This document shows, piece after piece, positions 12,354 to 24,507 of a stretch of 64,000 nucleotides of DNA. Every line of letters begins with the position of its first letter. Position 1 is the stretch's first letter. Position numbers and translations under genes: made by a program. This DNA comes from Butyriboletus loyo. Lineage: Eukaryota; Basidiomycota; Agaricomycetes; Boletales; Boletaceae. The notes beneath the pieces were generated by a model. It did no database searches, was not told the origin of the DNA, and worked only from the letters and a program-made list of their open reading frames with translations. The DNA is taken from positions 248,001 to 312,000 of the forward strand of contig JBBPSI010000009.1 in NCBI GenBank assembly GCA_038093515.1, written 5' to 3'.

Positions 12354-13197
12354 TCAACGGGTCGCCCACGCCGCATCTAACCGATCCAGCGCCCCCTGTA
12401 CCTCCCTCACCGCCGCCTTCCGTTGCACCCTCGCCTCCGGCCAATCAACCCCCGCCATAACCAACGCATCCAGTCTCAGCAGCGATTGCAACAACAACTC
12501 TGACAATCGGGAGTGATCCACCGGCGTTGGCATTGGCGGAACTGTAACGATCGACTTGGAAAGTGGAACCTCGACCTCCGCCTCCGTCGTAGCACCCTCC
12601 CCATAGGACGACGTGAGCGCCCGAACCAACGCATCTACGTCCGGAATAAGCGTCTCCCTCACCCGCTCCAACTCTGCTCGAATCGCCGAAATCGTACCCT
12701 CCTCTGTCTGTGGTATTGACGACTTTGACTTGGGCGCCAGCGTGGAGGTAAAGGGTTTTTCGGGTGGGAGAGTATGCCCACCGATCAACGCGATCGTCGC
12801 ATTTTCTTTCAGTTTATACGTCGACACTGTTTGTCCATAGGAACGGTTTGTGGGTGTGAGCGTCTTTGAAACCGAACAAGCAAACGACAGAACGGGACGT
12901 ACACGGAGCAGTATCCTCAATCATCACCGCACCCTTGTACACCAACTTGAATGACCCCACCGGGAGATGGGTATACGCCGCCAGGTCGGCGCGGAGTTTG
13001 CCCAGTGGTGTGTCGAGCGGTGGGATTGGGAAATGGAGGACGTCGCGACCCCATTTGACGTGAATCATGTTGGAAAAGGCACGACGCGAACGAGTGTAGG
13101 TACGGGAGTTGTATTCGGAGAAGATGGAACGGACGAGTGCGAGGACCGCACGGAAAAGCAGCACAAGGCTGAGTGTGACTGAGGAGAGAACATTCAT
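12354..13197 (-). CDS. Membrane-anchored ubiquitin-like/BAG-domain Hsp70 co-chaperone
   Basis: Predicted Hsp70 nucleotide-exchange factor, similar in layout to the fission yeast Bag101/Bag102 and budding yeast Snl1 proteins. Seen: an N-terminal hydrophobic helix VLSSVTLSLVLLFRAVLALV (about residues 3-22) followed by basic residues; a ubiquitin-like domain MIHVKWGRDVLHFPIPPLDT ... GSFKLVYKGAVMIEDTAPL ... ENATIALIGG; an acidic linker; and a C-terminal helical BAG domain (AIRAELERVRETLIPDVDAL ... SELLLQSLLRLDALVMAGVD ... AVREVQGALDRLDAAW). About 260 residues. One intron, with donor GTACGT after GCT CCG T and acceptor AACAG near 12833, restores the ubiquitin-like frame. It lies in tandem upstream of ILS1, about 400 bp away. 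Confidence 0.82.
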
Positions 13198-13897
13198 TAG
13201 ATCTGAGCGTGTACTGGAAAAAAAATAGAACGAATCACCAGAGTAAAGTGGAGACAGCTTGACTCGACTGCTGGCAATTCGAATCCAGGACGAAACCTGT
13301 GTGGAACAAACTGGGGTGATGTGGCCAAAAACGGAGTCTCACGCTTTGGTCGATCATTAGCTGCTTTGACACCTAACATTATGCATTGTTCGACTGTACA
13401 GTTTCTAACAGGTACAAGAACGAATCAGTAAACCTCGAACCAGTGGAACAACTAGCTATCACGACAGCCAAGAAAAAAGTAACCAGATGATGACCGACAA
13501 CCAAACGACGATTGAGGACAACAAAAAGATAGCGTAGCTGAGTAGATTCGGGAATGTATGTATATGACGAGTATGGAAGGGGTATTAAACGACCAGCGTT
13601 GGTAGTGTACGTGGTGATGCCCGATGTACGTGTGCGTATGGAGGGCTACTCTTCCGATAGCCAGGTGGATTAGTCGAGAACTAATGCAGTAAAAACGTCT
13701 GCGCATGGTTCGCCACAGCAGTCTGTTGCGCGAGGTAATTCACAATGGGGTGGTGCCCTGAGTGACAGATGTCGGTGTCGCATGCCTGACACGAGCTGTG
13801 ATGGGTCACCGGTCACGGGGGGAAGGGCGCGGAGATGGGGTAGTCCTCCTCGAGAGGGTGTCAGAAGGTGAAAGCACAAGCGTTGTTTAGACACTGC
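13198..13897. other. Gene-free stretch between the BAG gene and PBS2
   Basis: About 700 bp with only short unconserved frames. It holds the BAG-gene promoter and the PBS2 3' UTR. No RNA gene or repeat recognised. Confidence 0.45.
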
Positions 13898-15959
13898 TCA
13901 CTCGTAGATCGCAAACCCACGTCTCCCCCGTTCTCGCCACTCGAATGCGCGCGCCGCCCAACCTGCCATATCGACCTCACGCTCTGCGTCCATCTTCATC
14001 CATGGATGTGCCTGCGACATCTAATCAGCATATACAACATCTAGGAATAAGATGGAGAAGATACTCGCAAGCAGCTCAGGATATGTCGCCCGCTCATCCG
14101 CGTTTTTGATCAGGCACCGCCTTATCCAATCACGTGCTTCAGGAGACCATTTTCTCCCAAGAGGCCGTCCATCACCACTTTCGTTCGCGTCTACAGCCAG
14201 TGGGCTATCAATGAATTCATCGGGAATGGTGTCGTCATCTGGGAGTCCAGGTGCTTCACCGTCGACGATGGCGCTGAGCTGCGCGAACACGTTTTCGTAG
14301 GTTTCAGGGGGGTATGGGTACCTGAGACAGATATGTAAGACAGTAAAGTGCGGTGACAGGAAACCACTCACTTTCCCCTGGCAATTTCGACGATTGAAAG
14401 ACCGAGAGACCACACGTCAGCGCTGACGGTGTATGAGGTAAATGTATCGTCAATGTTTGACGAAGAGGGTGAGGATCCTTTTATCCGCTCGGGCTGTGAA
14501 TTGCACCAAAGATGATATTGATACCGACGGCAGGATGATCAACGTGGTGAAAGAATAAAAACGACCGTAGCAGGCGTGACTCACAGCCATATAACTCTGG
14601 CACCCAACATTGGTGCGAGCGATGCTCTTTTCAAGTTGCCCGCTTACGCCGAAATCGCACAGCTTGATTTCGCCTTTACGGTTGACGAGGACGTTGGTCG
14701 GCTTTACGTCGCGGTGCATAACACCCAATTGATCTTTGAGGAAGGCGAGCCCTTTGGTCATCGATAACGCAATGCGTCCCAAGTGTTGCTCTGCCAAGGG
14801 AGCAGGGCTGGAAGTCCAGGCGGAACCTGGGCTGGACGAAATACTAGGGGGGAGGGAGACATTGCCGTTTGGGAAGCAACATAGCGAGGCAAGGGAGCCA
14901 CCATCCATGTACTCCATGCAATAGTAGACGCATGATTCGACAAAGAATGCACCATAGAACTCGACGATGAACGGGGTTACGGCGCGGTGGAGGATATCAA
15001 GTTCCATAAGGATGCCATTAAGCCTTGAGGAGTCGAGTTCTAAGCGAATTTCCTGAAGCGAGCGCAAAGAGAAACGGGGCGCGGGGCGCAATGATTGAAT
15101 GACGTGTAGGGTAGAGATATGCAAGAGCGTACCTTCATAGCCATTGCGACGTTGGTTGGTCTATGAATGACCTTTTTTACAGTTCCATAGTTGCCGCGAC
15201 CGAGCTCGTGTTCGAGAAGGAGTTCGTCCATGCTGATCGCAAATGAAGACCCGTTTGAAAAATCGACGCCGGAGGCGTGGATGACGGCCTTGCCGGCGAA
15301 ATTGAGCCGGCCAGATGGATCGCTGATCGGGAAGTCGAAGATGAGAAGGATGGTAAAAAAAGAAACCAGGTACGAACACGATTTTGTTGAAGTTGGCGAA
15401 GGGGGTATCAAAAGTAGAGGGGGCGCGACGACCGGCATCGGCTAAGGAAGGTCTTCCTGCTCCAAGGCCGGCATTTGCGGCACCAATGGCAGCATCTGGA
15501 TTGATATCGGACAGCTTGAAGCCGGGCTTGTTGCGTTTAGCGGAAGGAGGGGGTGCGCCACGACCTCGGGGGGCAGATGGGGAGGGGAATGAGGAGGCCT
15601 GTTGAACGAGAGGGCGTTGTACGTCATCCAAGTTTGTGCGGTGTGCGGCGGAGTCGATGGAGAAGGAAGCGGAACCCGGATGGGCAGGTGACCCGCGGTT
15701 GAGCATCTGAGGGGGGAGAGAGAGATGAGGAGAGGGATGGAATGAGAAGGAGGGCGGTACGCACGGCCATCATCTTTGCCTGGAGAGTGGGAGGAATGGG
15801 CGCATTTCCAGCTCTGTTTGAGAGGAGACCGCTGAGGGTGTTTCTCTGTGCTGATGCAGGGTTTTGTTGCCTCTGAGATGTGGGAGGTCTGGATGGGGTG
15901 GGTTGTTGTATGTGTTGTGGAGGGTTGAGAGAGTCGTGATCATGGCCGGTGTGCTGCAT
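13898..15959 (-). CDS. PBS2: MAP kinase kinase of the HOG pathway (PBS2/Wis1 type)
   Basis: Dual-specificity kinase that activates the Hog1 stress MAPK. Seen: a Pro/Ser/Arg-rich N-terminal region (MQHTGHDHDS start; NTLSGLLSNRAGNAPIPPTL; KPGFKLSDINPDAAIGAA), then the kinase domain: LEHELGRGNYGTVKKVIH (Gly loop), VAMAMK (ATP Lys), FIVEFYGAFFVE, YCMEYMDGGSLASL (hinge), VMHRDVKPTNVLVN (catalytic loop), KLCDFGVSGQLEKS (DFG), SIARTNVGCQSYMAPERI with the Ser/Thr activation sites and APE-type motif, and SADVWSLGLSIVEIARGKYP. VGCQSYMAPERI and VKPTNVL point to Pbs2/Wis1 rather than to Ste7/Mkk1. About 590 residues in at least five exons. The ATG at 15959 opens a frame spliced after QAKMMA to MLNRGSP. 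Stop at 13898-13900. Confidence 0.92.
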
Positions 15960-18275
15960 TGGGAGCCGGGGAGGGCAAAGGCTGCTAAGTCGGCTTCGAG
16001 GACGTGGAGGAAACAGCGATAATCGAGATTTCCATATATACTCGACATCTCACCGTCACATGTCACACCCTCCCCAACCCGACTGCTGCGCGTTCATCTC
16101 TCCTCGTTCTGATCGATGCTGGAACACACGCAGTTACACGTCCGTCATGTACGGCACCACCGCCCTCATCTCGTCACCGTCGTGCATTCAATCCTCGTTG
16201 CAGCTAAAAACTAGCACTGGTCATGTATGTTTGCTGTGAATTCAATGAGTGGGCTTTCATCTCCGTGGCGAACGTGTACCATGGAAAAAATGTCGTCCGT
16301 TTAAACAATTGGTGGATGATCCGTCCGGGTGGATATGACATGCTCTCCCAGCGACTCTACTAGCTCGGTGGAGCCGGCGGCGATCAAACCCGCCCTTGTA
16401 CATGTTTCGCGCTGTAATCACCAAGGGTCGATGTTCAGATCGAGCGAACTCAGCTAATTCTTTCCGGTCCAATGGCGTGCGGATCTGCTATGTTACCACT
16501 GATCCGAGTCCCAACTCTTTTGCGAGACTCGTACGAGTGCAACTGTTTCCACCGAGAGGCAACCCTTCACCGAATGACGGACCCAACATACTTTTGATAG
16601 CAGTGACATCGTCGATGATCCTTCCATCCAGGAACACGAACCGGAACCCTTCCGATAGTCGGCGCATGTTGCTCATGATCGTGACGGCGCTCCGTCATGA
16701 CTCACACGAGTACGTTTAAGCTATTTTCGACGTACGCTTATTTAAATAACGAGCCGACGACAGTTTCACCCGAACAAAGCAGTATGGTTGGGGGCGCGCT
16801 GACAATCGTGTCTCCCCGGTGGGGTTCCTGTCGACGTCAAGGCGACGGTTGGGTGAGCGACGCTCCGCCAAGGGTTGTCTCGCCCCGCGCCTACATTTTG
16901 GCAAGGGAGACAATGCAAGTCACCATCACTTTTTATGGTCAATTCTATATATCATCAGATGGTTGACGTACGTCTACGTCAGATAACGACAACTCGGAAC
17001 TCTGGGGAATGACGACGCATGTGCAGATGGGCCGGCCATTTTTCAAATGACTGTGGAACTAGCCTTTCGCATGTTTCTCCCCTAGACAACCCAGATCAAG
17101 AGAAGCGCGCGGGTCGTTCCGGACGCTCATAATGTGGTAGAGACTTCTGTGCTTGTACCATTGAATGCTAACCTAAACGGCTTGCCCTTCGTCAAAAGGT
17201 ATTCATTATATCCAGCTCCGCTTCGTCTACCTCGCCAACATCCAAATGTCTCCCGGTGGAGTTCATGGCGTCCTCGTTTGATGCTTCGCCCAAGGTTTGT
17301 ATATCGAGGCGCAGTATACTCCTTCTCCCAGTATCACTCTATCTCGAAACGACAAGCATCACTCGTTCCATCTCGCATGTCGTTATTTACCTTTGACGTC
17401 CCAGACCCTGGCACCGCGCATGTCGGGTCCAATCTGGTTCTGACGTCGTCATCGTCGACATGATCGTGATGATCTCGGATCTCTATCGTGTGCTCCGGAA
17501 AATCGCTTGTTCTCGATGTTGTACCCTCCGCGTTGAAGAAGATGCATCACGTCCAAGCCTGACATTTAGCAACACCCACCCCCTCGACTGATGATCGATC
17601 GATCGAATTGTGCGGTTTAGCACGACATGCATCATACAGTACTATCGACCTGCTATCCATCCCTACCTCGTTCCTGTCGCCGTCGCAGATCTCCGGGTTT
17701 TCCGTAGAGTTACAGATCCCCCCGTCTCGCCAGCACTCGCACTCGCCCGCTCGACGATAAGCATCCCTAAGAAGGCCAAATTTCTCTTTTTCTCTTTTCG
17801 TTTTCCGTCGACATCCTGTAGGGCGTATCGTGATGTGCGTTGAGAGAAGTAGAACCGTCCGTCGACATGCGACATGGGATTCATTTTTTTTTCGCTCGTA
17901 TCCTTCGTTGGAGCGAACCATCCTCAGTTTCATCGCGTGGAAGGTCGAGGGATCACGTCAAGAATAGAACTTGGGCCGCGCGCGAGCAGGCTTCATTGAA
18001 TTTCTCCATTTTAAGCGACGCCAGAATTCACTGTTTCGTGTTATCATTACACATATTGGATCCTTGTGACACCTTATCAGATCTAAAGGCTGCGCCAGCG
18101 CTCGTGTCGACGTTTCATGATCAGCCTTGCATCATTACTTACAAGGTGGTCGCTGGTCAAATGGGTAACGCACATGAGATACGGGCAATGGGGTATGACA
18201 CTGGTATGACACGATTTGACCATCCGATCCTGGGCGTACGCATCGTACCAGCTGGCACGACGGTAGACGCAATGT
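15960..18275. other. Gene-poor 2.3 kb between PBS2 and CASP
   Basis: Open frames of up to about 150 codons occur on both strands (for example 17134-17463 and 17840-18298 on +), but none shows recognisable motifs, consistent splicing or fungal protein character. It includes the PBS2 promoter. I see no RNA gene or repeat; an unrecognised gene cannot be excluded. Confidence 0.4.
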
Positions 18276-21228
18276 TCAAAACGGTCGCGGTACGTTGACG
18301 TACTCATCCATCCCCCCTGTTCCACCATCCCCCCAACATCCCCACCCACTCCAGACGACCCAGAAGACCAAGAGATGTAACCCGCTCGCATAACTCACAA
18401 ATGCAAGTCTCGCACGACGATGTCCGAGAACCGCTCGTGTGAGCATGACGAGAAGACGCTCCGGGAGTGGCAGCGACGTATATGCTTGTGTCGCTTCCTG
18501 TGAGACATGTCAAGCGAGTATATACCTGCACATGGAAACCACGTACCCTCCCTCGGAATGCTTCGAACGGATTCATCGTCTCCTCGTATCTCTGCCTCCA
18601 CTTCCCCAGCTCCACCTCGTCTTCAGCACCACCATCCCCTGCCCTGGACTTGCCCGTTCTGTGCGACCGGGACGTCCCAGGCAAAGGGTCCAACTGCGAC
18701 ACAGACGACGTCTCGCGATAACTCTGCATATACCGCACCTTTTCATACAACTTGAGGTTATCCGACTGCAACGACTTGATCTCGGAACGCAACTCTGAAA
18801 TCGCATGGAACTGGCGTCGAAGTTCCTGCGTGTGGCGTGAATAACCCCCAAGGATCAGCGAAAACGAAAACGCGAACCCACCTCTTCCAATTCGGCGTTT
18901 CGTGCTCTGAACCGGTCCCGCTGGCTCGTCACGATGGGTAATATGGATGTATCCGCAGACGAGGTGAAAGGAATCGGCGTGCTTCGCGTCGTACTCCCAG
19001 ACGAATCGCCTTTCTTGGTAGTTTCCAAGTCGAGGTCTAGTCCGAGCCCAGCCAACGCGTCCTCGACGCCCGTCGTTCCACTCACCCTTGAGGGCTTTGC
19101 AGAACGATTATCGAGTGCGAGAAGGTCCGTCTCAAGTTGCTCGTTGAGAGATTTTTGCTTGGAAAGTTCTGTCCGAGCCGTGTCGAGCTCGGACTGCGTG
19201 GACTTGAGAGACTCTTCAAGAGACGTGTGCAGGATCTGATGTAGAACGTGAGCGCGTGTATTGTGGTGATTACCAAGGAAGAAGAGTTACCCTGAAACGC
19301 GTGAGCTCTTCGAGGATACGCTTGTTCTTGCTCGCGAGGAGTACTTCGAGACTCTTTCCGTGCTGTACATTCGCCTTGTCAGCGTTCGGATCAGGGAGAT
19401 GTACACCTTCCGACTCGTGGGAGGACCAGTCGTCACCATCTGCGTCGGAAGCGTCATCGTCGAGACCGCCAAATTCAACGTACTATTTTGTAAGCATGAA
19501 CAAGCGGGCTTGAGATATATTGGGAAGTGTATACCAACTCACCTTCATGATCTCAAGCTCCCGCTTGATTTCATCGTAGTCGGCATATGTCGCAAGCTTC
19601 TGCTTAAACGTGCCCACTTCCGCCCGCAGCTCTGCCTTTTCCCTCTCTTCTCGCTTCGCACCCTCTTCATCATGTCTTGCGAGTTGCCTTTGTGCAACAG
19701 ACAATTGTGACTGGGTAGAGAGATGTTGGGCAGTTATATCTGCGTTCGTTGACTCGAGAGTCACAAGATGCGATTGCAGGCTCGTTATCCTGCACAATTG
19801 GTCAACTTCGATCTATGTGGCTGAGAGACAGCAAGCATACAACTCTGTGTTCTCGCTTTCCGCCCTCAGTGCTTCGATCTCGGCACGCAACTTCTCCTGT
19901 TACGTGGTGTATAAAGGCCTTACAGTAAGGATACAGACAACAGGCAGAAGGAGAGGGGACGTACGTTCCTCCCTTCAACAACCGCGACTCTGCTATTTGC
20001 CCTCTCAAGGTCTGCGAGGACCATGTCTGCCTCAGCTAGCCGTGAGACGAGGTCTTGATCAGCGCGCGAGCTGACGTCCAAAAGACGGGCTTGGTTAGTC
20101 TCGTTCGACAGTCGAAGCTCACGAAGTTGCGACTTGTAGAGCGTGACTTGACGTGTCAAGTCCTGTTCGCTGTGACACGCGATGAACGAAAAATGATGGC
20201 AGTGAGGCCAAACTCGAAAGGACTACTAGCGGACCACTCACCGCTCCTCGTAGTTCCGCATACGTTCATCAAATGTCGCTTTCAATTCATTCTCCTTCTG
20301 AGTGACCTTGTCGGCAATCAACTCCTCCATCTATCTCAGCGCCCTGATCAGCACCCTATACCATTCCAGTGTTCTCCGCACGCGCAAATGCAAATCATCA
20401 CGTGCACACACACCTTGCCCTCCAAGGCCTCCACCCTCCTCTTCGTATTCTCCAACGTGCCATTCTCCCTTTTCAGGTCAGCGTTCTCCCCTTTGACTCG
20501 CGCGACCTCGGCCTTGAGCGCGTTGACTTCGGCAGTCAACAATGCGTTCGCTTCAGACGTGATCGTCTGTTCCACGACTGCCTCGAGGAGTGGATAAGGA
20601 TCTGGGGCTTCTGCGAGGACTTTGTAGACATTTAAAAAGGCTGACTCGGCGACTTTGGAACGTTTTGTGAGGTTGTCGATTTCTTGTTGGTACGCTATAT
20701 GAAATGGAATGAGGTGGTGCGTCGTTGGAGAGGGTGACGTGAGTGCACCTATACCGTGCGGGTCCAACGACGAGGAAGAGAGACGTACCTTTGAGCAGTC
20801 CTTTGAACGAATTGAGCTTTTCGTCGTCTGAGATCTTCTTGAACTCTGTAAACGAAGGTGTGTCAATCGATCGTGTGTTGAGGTTTATACACTAAGCTGA
20901 AGTGAAGCCTACCTTTGGTGCGCTCAGCCAGCCCCTTGCGACTGAGCACGTTCTCTTTCTGGTTCTCGACGATCTCGATGCCCTGTGCATCGAGCGCCTT
21001 TTGGAGCTCGTGGAGGTGGATGGCTGGTCAGGTTGAAGCGACCCAGCAGACATGCCGGCGCGTACGCGAAGCAAAGGAATTTGGGGACAAGGTCACAGGG
21101 TGTTCATGGACCGGAAACGAATGCGACGGTGTATGAGCGAGGTGTTGTAGCCTTATTTGAACGAATACAAGCTTACCTTTCCACGTCGCGAGTGCTCCGG
21201 AGAAGTTGTGTTGTTCTGTCGAGCCCAT
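18276..21228 (-). CDS. COY1: Golgi coiled-coil tail-anchored protein CASP (COY1)
   Basis: Integral Golgi membrane protein of the CASP/Coy1 family, working in intra-Golgi retrograde transport with golgin and SNARE partners. Seen: the family N-terminus MGSTEQHNFSGALATWK; after splicing, LHELQKALDAQGIEIVENQK and VLSRKGLAERTK; a long chain of coiled-coil exons (EIDNLTKRSKVAESAFLNVY, NETNQARLLDVSSRADQD, RDRFRARNAELEEE); the C-terminal FEAFRGREATQAYTSLPLPE; ERLLVMLTRAVLGHRRARLA; and a single transmembrane helix SYASGLHLLVFWVVWSGW. Roughly 750 residues. The last intron (donor GTACGTGG after FRGR) joins two reading frames to give the typical LPLPERLL ... LTR sequence, which extends the protein to the TGA at 18276-18278. 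A short Gly/Trp-rich luminal tail ends PRPF. About a dozen introns. Confidence 0.9.
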
Positions 21229-21401
21229 CGTGACGTTGGCCCAGGCTTAAATGACAGATATTGTAGTGCGGACACAGAGCGTGTAAAGCCGGGGAGCTGT
21301 GTGTCGCCAACGTGCCGGTGGTGTCACGAACCGAATGTTACAGTACGATTGACTACAGTTACTCCGCAGTACATATCATATACAGCCAGCAATAATGACC
21401 G

Positions 21402-22678
21402 TCAAGTACCAGCAAGTCCAACAGCCTGTTCCATATGCCTCACTACGTCCAACAGTTCCGCACTCTCGTAGCTGTATGGTCTCGAGGGGATACGGCGCGC
21501 AATTGGATCCGTCGCTTTCAACGCCGCGAAGACAGCCTCCTTTAGAATGATCTTCCACGTTGTCCGACCCTCCACTACACGGCACTCGACCGTCAGTGCA
21601 TCATAGTCGTTTGTACCCCCCGGTGTCCACCGCGCAAGCTTCTCAATTCGTGCGCTGTCAACCAAATCGTGATCAAACTTGCAGTCCGGTCTTTGACACG
21701 CGTTCAGCTCGTGGTGAGCTTGACAGAGACTTTGAACCTTTACGCATTCTATCTAGAAAAATAAATGAAAAAATCAGTCTTTGGTTGTTTGTCCCCCCGT
21801 CAACGCAACCTCACGAGAGCGTCGCCCGCCGTTTTCAACCCTGCGCGTGCTTCTTCCACAAGCAATGCCTTGGGGAGATTATAGACTCTGGCATGGCCGA
21901 CACTTTTCCGTGTTGATCCATCGGGTATTCTCGCGTCCCAACCGGAATACCATCCCTCGTAGCCCCCATACCTCTCAAAACCGTATCCATAGTCAAGACC
22001 AACCACGTAGGATGTCCGTCCATCGCGGTTTCCCTTGGGACAAATCAAGTGTGTACATTGTCCCGAACGTAGACGATGAGTGTACTCACTAATCTGTGCA
22101 CTCGATTGACATTGAATATGGTATGGCTGTACTTGCATCCATAATTCATCCTCTTTTTTTCGCACTGGCTATAGAATTGCCCTCTGATAGATCCTCTGAG
22201 GGGTTGTGTATTGATCAACGTATGATCTCTGCAGGCAGTGCGGGCAGCATATTCGTCGCTTATTGGCATTCTCGAGCATAAGGATTTCAATGGTTACCAC
22301 GAGGATGGAGCGATAGACGGATATCGATGGTGTGAATCGATCATGTATCGTCGGCGTTCGAATTATCCAGGTGTTTATATCCCCCAATCACCGCATACCT
22401 CTGATGAATTAGGACTAGAAGCCCGCCGAGATGAGTTGCGCCTTGGCGTGAACAAGTGTAGGTCCATCACCTATAAACTTGTTTCCGCCCAGGATTGCAT
22501 CTCGGCATTCGCGACCTCCGTCAACTTCTTAAGTGGATACTGCGAGATCGTGACGCGTGAATGTCGTAGTTCGTGTGTGTATGGTGAAGGTTTTGCGGTC
22601 TTCGCAGCCCGGTCGTGCCTACGAACTCACCTTCATACATTCAGACAAGGTCTTTGCACCATCCCGCCTCCGCCACAT
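21402..22678 (-). CDS. Small protein with a CCCH-type zinc finger (partial model)
   Basis: Not assigned to a named family. The 3' part is clear: KTAGDAL is spliced (acceptor TTTCTAG near 21755) to IECVKVQSLCQAHHELNACQ, giving a C-x8-C-x4-C-x3-H finger (C QAHHELNA C QRPD C KFD H), followed by SARIEKLARWTPGGTNDYDA and ECRVVEGRTTWKIILKE; stop at 21402. An upstream exon carries GLDYGYGFERYGGYEGWYSG, preceded by an intron with donor GTGAGTAC near 22090. A plausible first exon starts at the ATG at 22678 (MWRRRDGAKTLSECMK, donor GTGAGTTC), spliced to YPLKKLTEVANAEMQSWAET. The exons between about 22160 and 22480 could not be resolved. CCCH fingers usually bind RNA; here that is inference. It lies between CASP and the reductase gene, all on the minus strand. 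Confidence 0.5.
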
Positions 22679-22867
22679 GGGTAAATGGTATTGTTCAATG
22701 GGCTATAGACCCATATATACTGGTACTATAACGCTGACACCACCCACTATATGCACCGACGACACGGACTTTCAACCAAATGACTACAGCCTTGGTAGGG
22801 ATTGATGGATGACTCATCGGCGAAAACCAATGGTCTACATATACATATACACATCTGCGATACCGTT

Positions 22868-24429
22868 CTACTCGTCTGCTACTATAACGACGCTCTTTCC
22901 AATAAACGCACCCTTGAGGAAACTGTCAAACGCTACTTCAACGTTCTCTAATCCCCTCGTGACATCCTCCCTGTACGTCACCTCTTTCGACGCGAGCAAA
23001 GCAGGTACTTCCCGTTCGAAAGTTTCCAAATACTTTGGAGAGAGGGTGGTGACGACAAAGCCATTGATCGAGATTTCCTTTACGATCACATTGATAAAGT
23101 TCTATTACGTCCTTGAGCTACACTCAAATTTTAACGTGAATGAACACTGACCGGAAGTGGTTTGACCGAGCCGCCATAGTTAGCGATCATCCCACATTCC
23201 TATGAAGCATGAGCACGCGTAGAACAAGAATAATGATGACCGACTGACGATGAATCGGGCGTGTTTTGCAGCTGCGCTGAGCGCAGCATCTAGTGATTCA
23301 CCTCCCACATTATCCCAGTAGCTGCCTCTCCATTCAGAACACATTTTTATCGCATTCAGGTGGCAGAAAAAACATACACGTTAATGGGACCTTCCTTGGC
23401 CAAGACGTCGGACGTCTTTGTTGTCTTGTAGTTGAACGCCACGTCCGCACCGAGTTCTTTCATGAATCGAACTTTGTCATCTGAACCGGCGGATGCAATC
23501 ACTTTCATGCCATCCCGTTTCGCAAGTTGAATCACGAAGCTGAAAAAGTCTCTCGTCAACGTACGCACCCATAGACGCCAAGGAAATGTACACACGATCC
23601 GACTGCACCTGCGCCGCTAGTGACAAACGCGACTTCTCCCTGTGCGGACGTTGCTTGAGTTGAAAGAAACAAGAGACATTCTAAACAGACTCACTTTCTT
23701 CGCACGTGAATACTCCTTCCAGCCGAAATATGCAGTATGGCCTTTGAACTACTGTCAGCGCATGCTTTAAGGACAACGATGGGATGAATATCCTACCAGG
23801 TAAACCAGCTATCCCTACAAAGACGCTCCAAGGGAGGTTGTACTCGTTGTGTATCTTTGTGAAAGATTCAGTCTCGTGTTGCACAGAGTATTCCTGGAAA
23901 GCTACAAATCAAAATTAGTATAAAATTCGACATGTGATCGTCGCACTCACGGTAATATCCATGCAAGTGATCTCCAACCTGAAATGCCGGGTTCTCGGAA
24001 CGCACAACGACTCCGATACCACAACCTTCGATTCTATAGACAAGGATTCAGGCTGAGTGAAATGGTGGTCATTTATATAAAAAATTCCTTACGATTCTCC
24101 TATTGGAAATCTATTCTGTTCATGAGCCAAGATATAAGCCAGGTTGTCATCGAACAAGGTATGCTGAAGACAAACATACAGGCATGAAAGGTTTCATCCT
24201 AGACAGTAGATAAGGCTCCAAGGACAGCACGAGAGTCTTGAGCAAGACCCCTCCATTCAATGGGACATTATCCAGGTCAATTGTCAGACTCGCATCGAAT
24301 GACGTTGTCTGGCCGGGAACAGGGAGACCTAGGGGCGGGTACAACGTTTAGATATACATTTCCGGGTATATCTTACTTGCCTGTCGGATATTCGCTGAGG
24401 ATGATGCGCTTGTTAGTGACGGGGGCCAT
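22868..24429 (-). CDS. NADP-dependent alkenal/prostaglandin reductase-like oxidoreductase (MDR superfamily)
   Basis: Zinc-independent medium-chain reductase of the leukotriene B4 12-hydroxydehydrogenase/PTGR1 type, which reduces alpha,beta-double bonds of enals and enones with NADPH in the cytosol. Seen: MAPVTNKRIILSEYPTGK spliced to GLPVPGQTTSFDASLTIDLD; VPLNGGVLLKTLVLSLEPYL; VGDHLHGYYP; NLPWSVFVGIAGLPG; a dinucleotide-binding AFVTSGAGAVGS; LAKRDGMKVIASAGSDDKVR with ELGADVAFNYK; NVGGESLDAAL; and the C-terminal DVTRGLENVEVAFDSFLKGA with KSVVIVADE. About 340-350 residues with at least eight short introns. The ATG at 24429 matches the family N-terminus; open frames further upstream are read as promoter. 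The natural substrate cannot be told from sequence. Confidence 0.87.
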
Positions 24430-24500
24430 CAGTACGAATCGTCGACAGTTGGGAGAGAAATCAGTTACTTTGGACTTGCATTCGAGGCGTTCATAACGGA

Positions 24501-24507
24501 TTTTATA
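24501..24507 (-). promoter_or_regulatory. Putative TATA box of the reductase gene
   Basis: TATAAAA within GGGTATAAAATCCG on the minus strand, 72-78 bp upstream of the ATG at 24429. Confidence 0.45.

Noticed and set aside
13260..13290. Box-B-like ATTCGAATCC suggesting another tRNA
   Set aside because: No acceptor stem, A box or anticodon arm can be folded around it.
17134..18298. Plus-strand frames of 109 and 152 codons between PBS2 and CASP
   Set aside because: Composition and lack of motifs look like chance frames in a GC-balanced genome; the second overlaps the CASP 3' end.
18304..18792. CASP frame reading on past FRGR without splicing
   Set aside because: The continuous frame loses the family C-terminus; splicing at GTACGTGG restores LPLPERLLVMLTRAVLG and a transmembrane helix.
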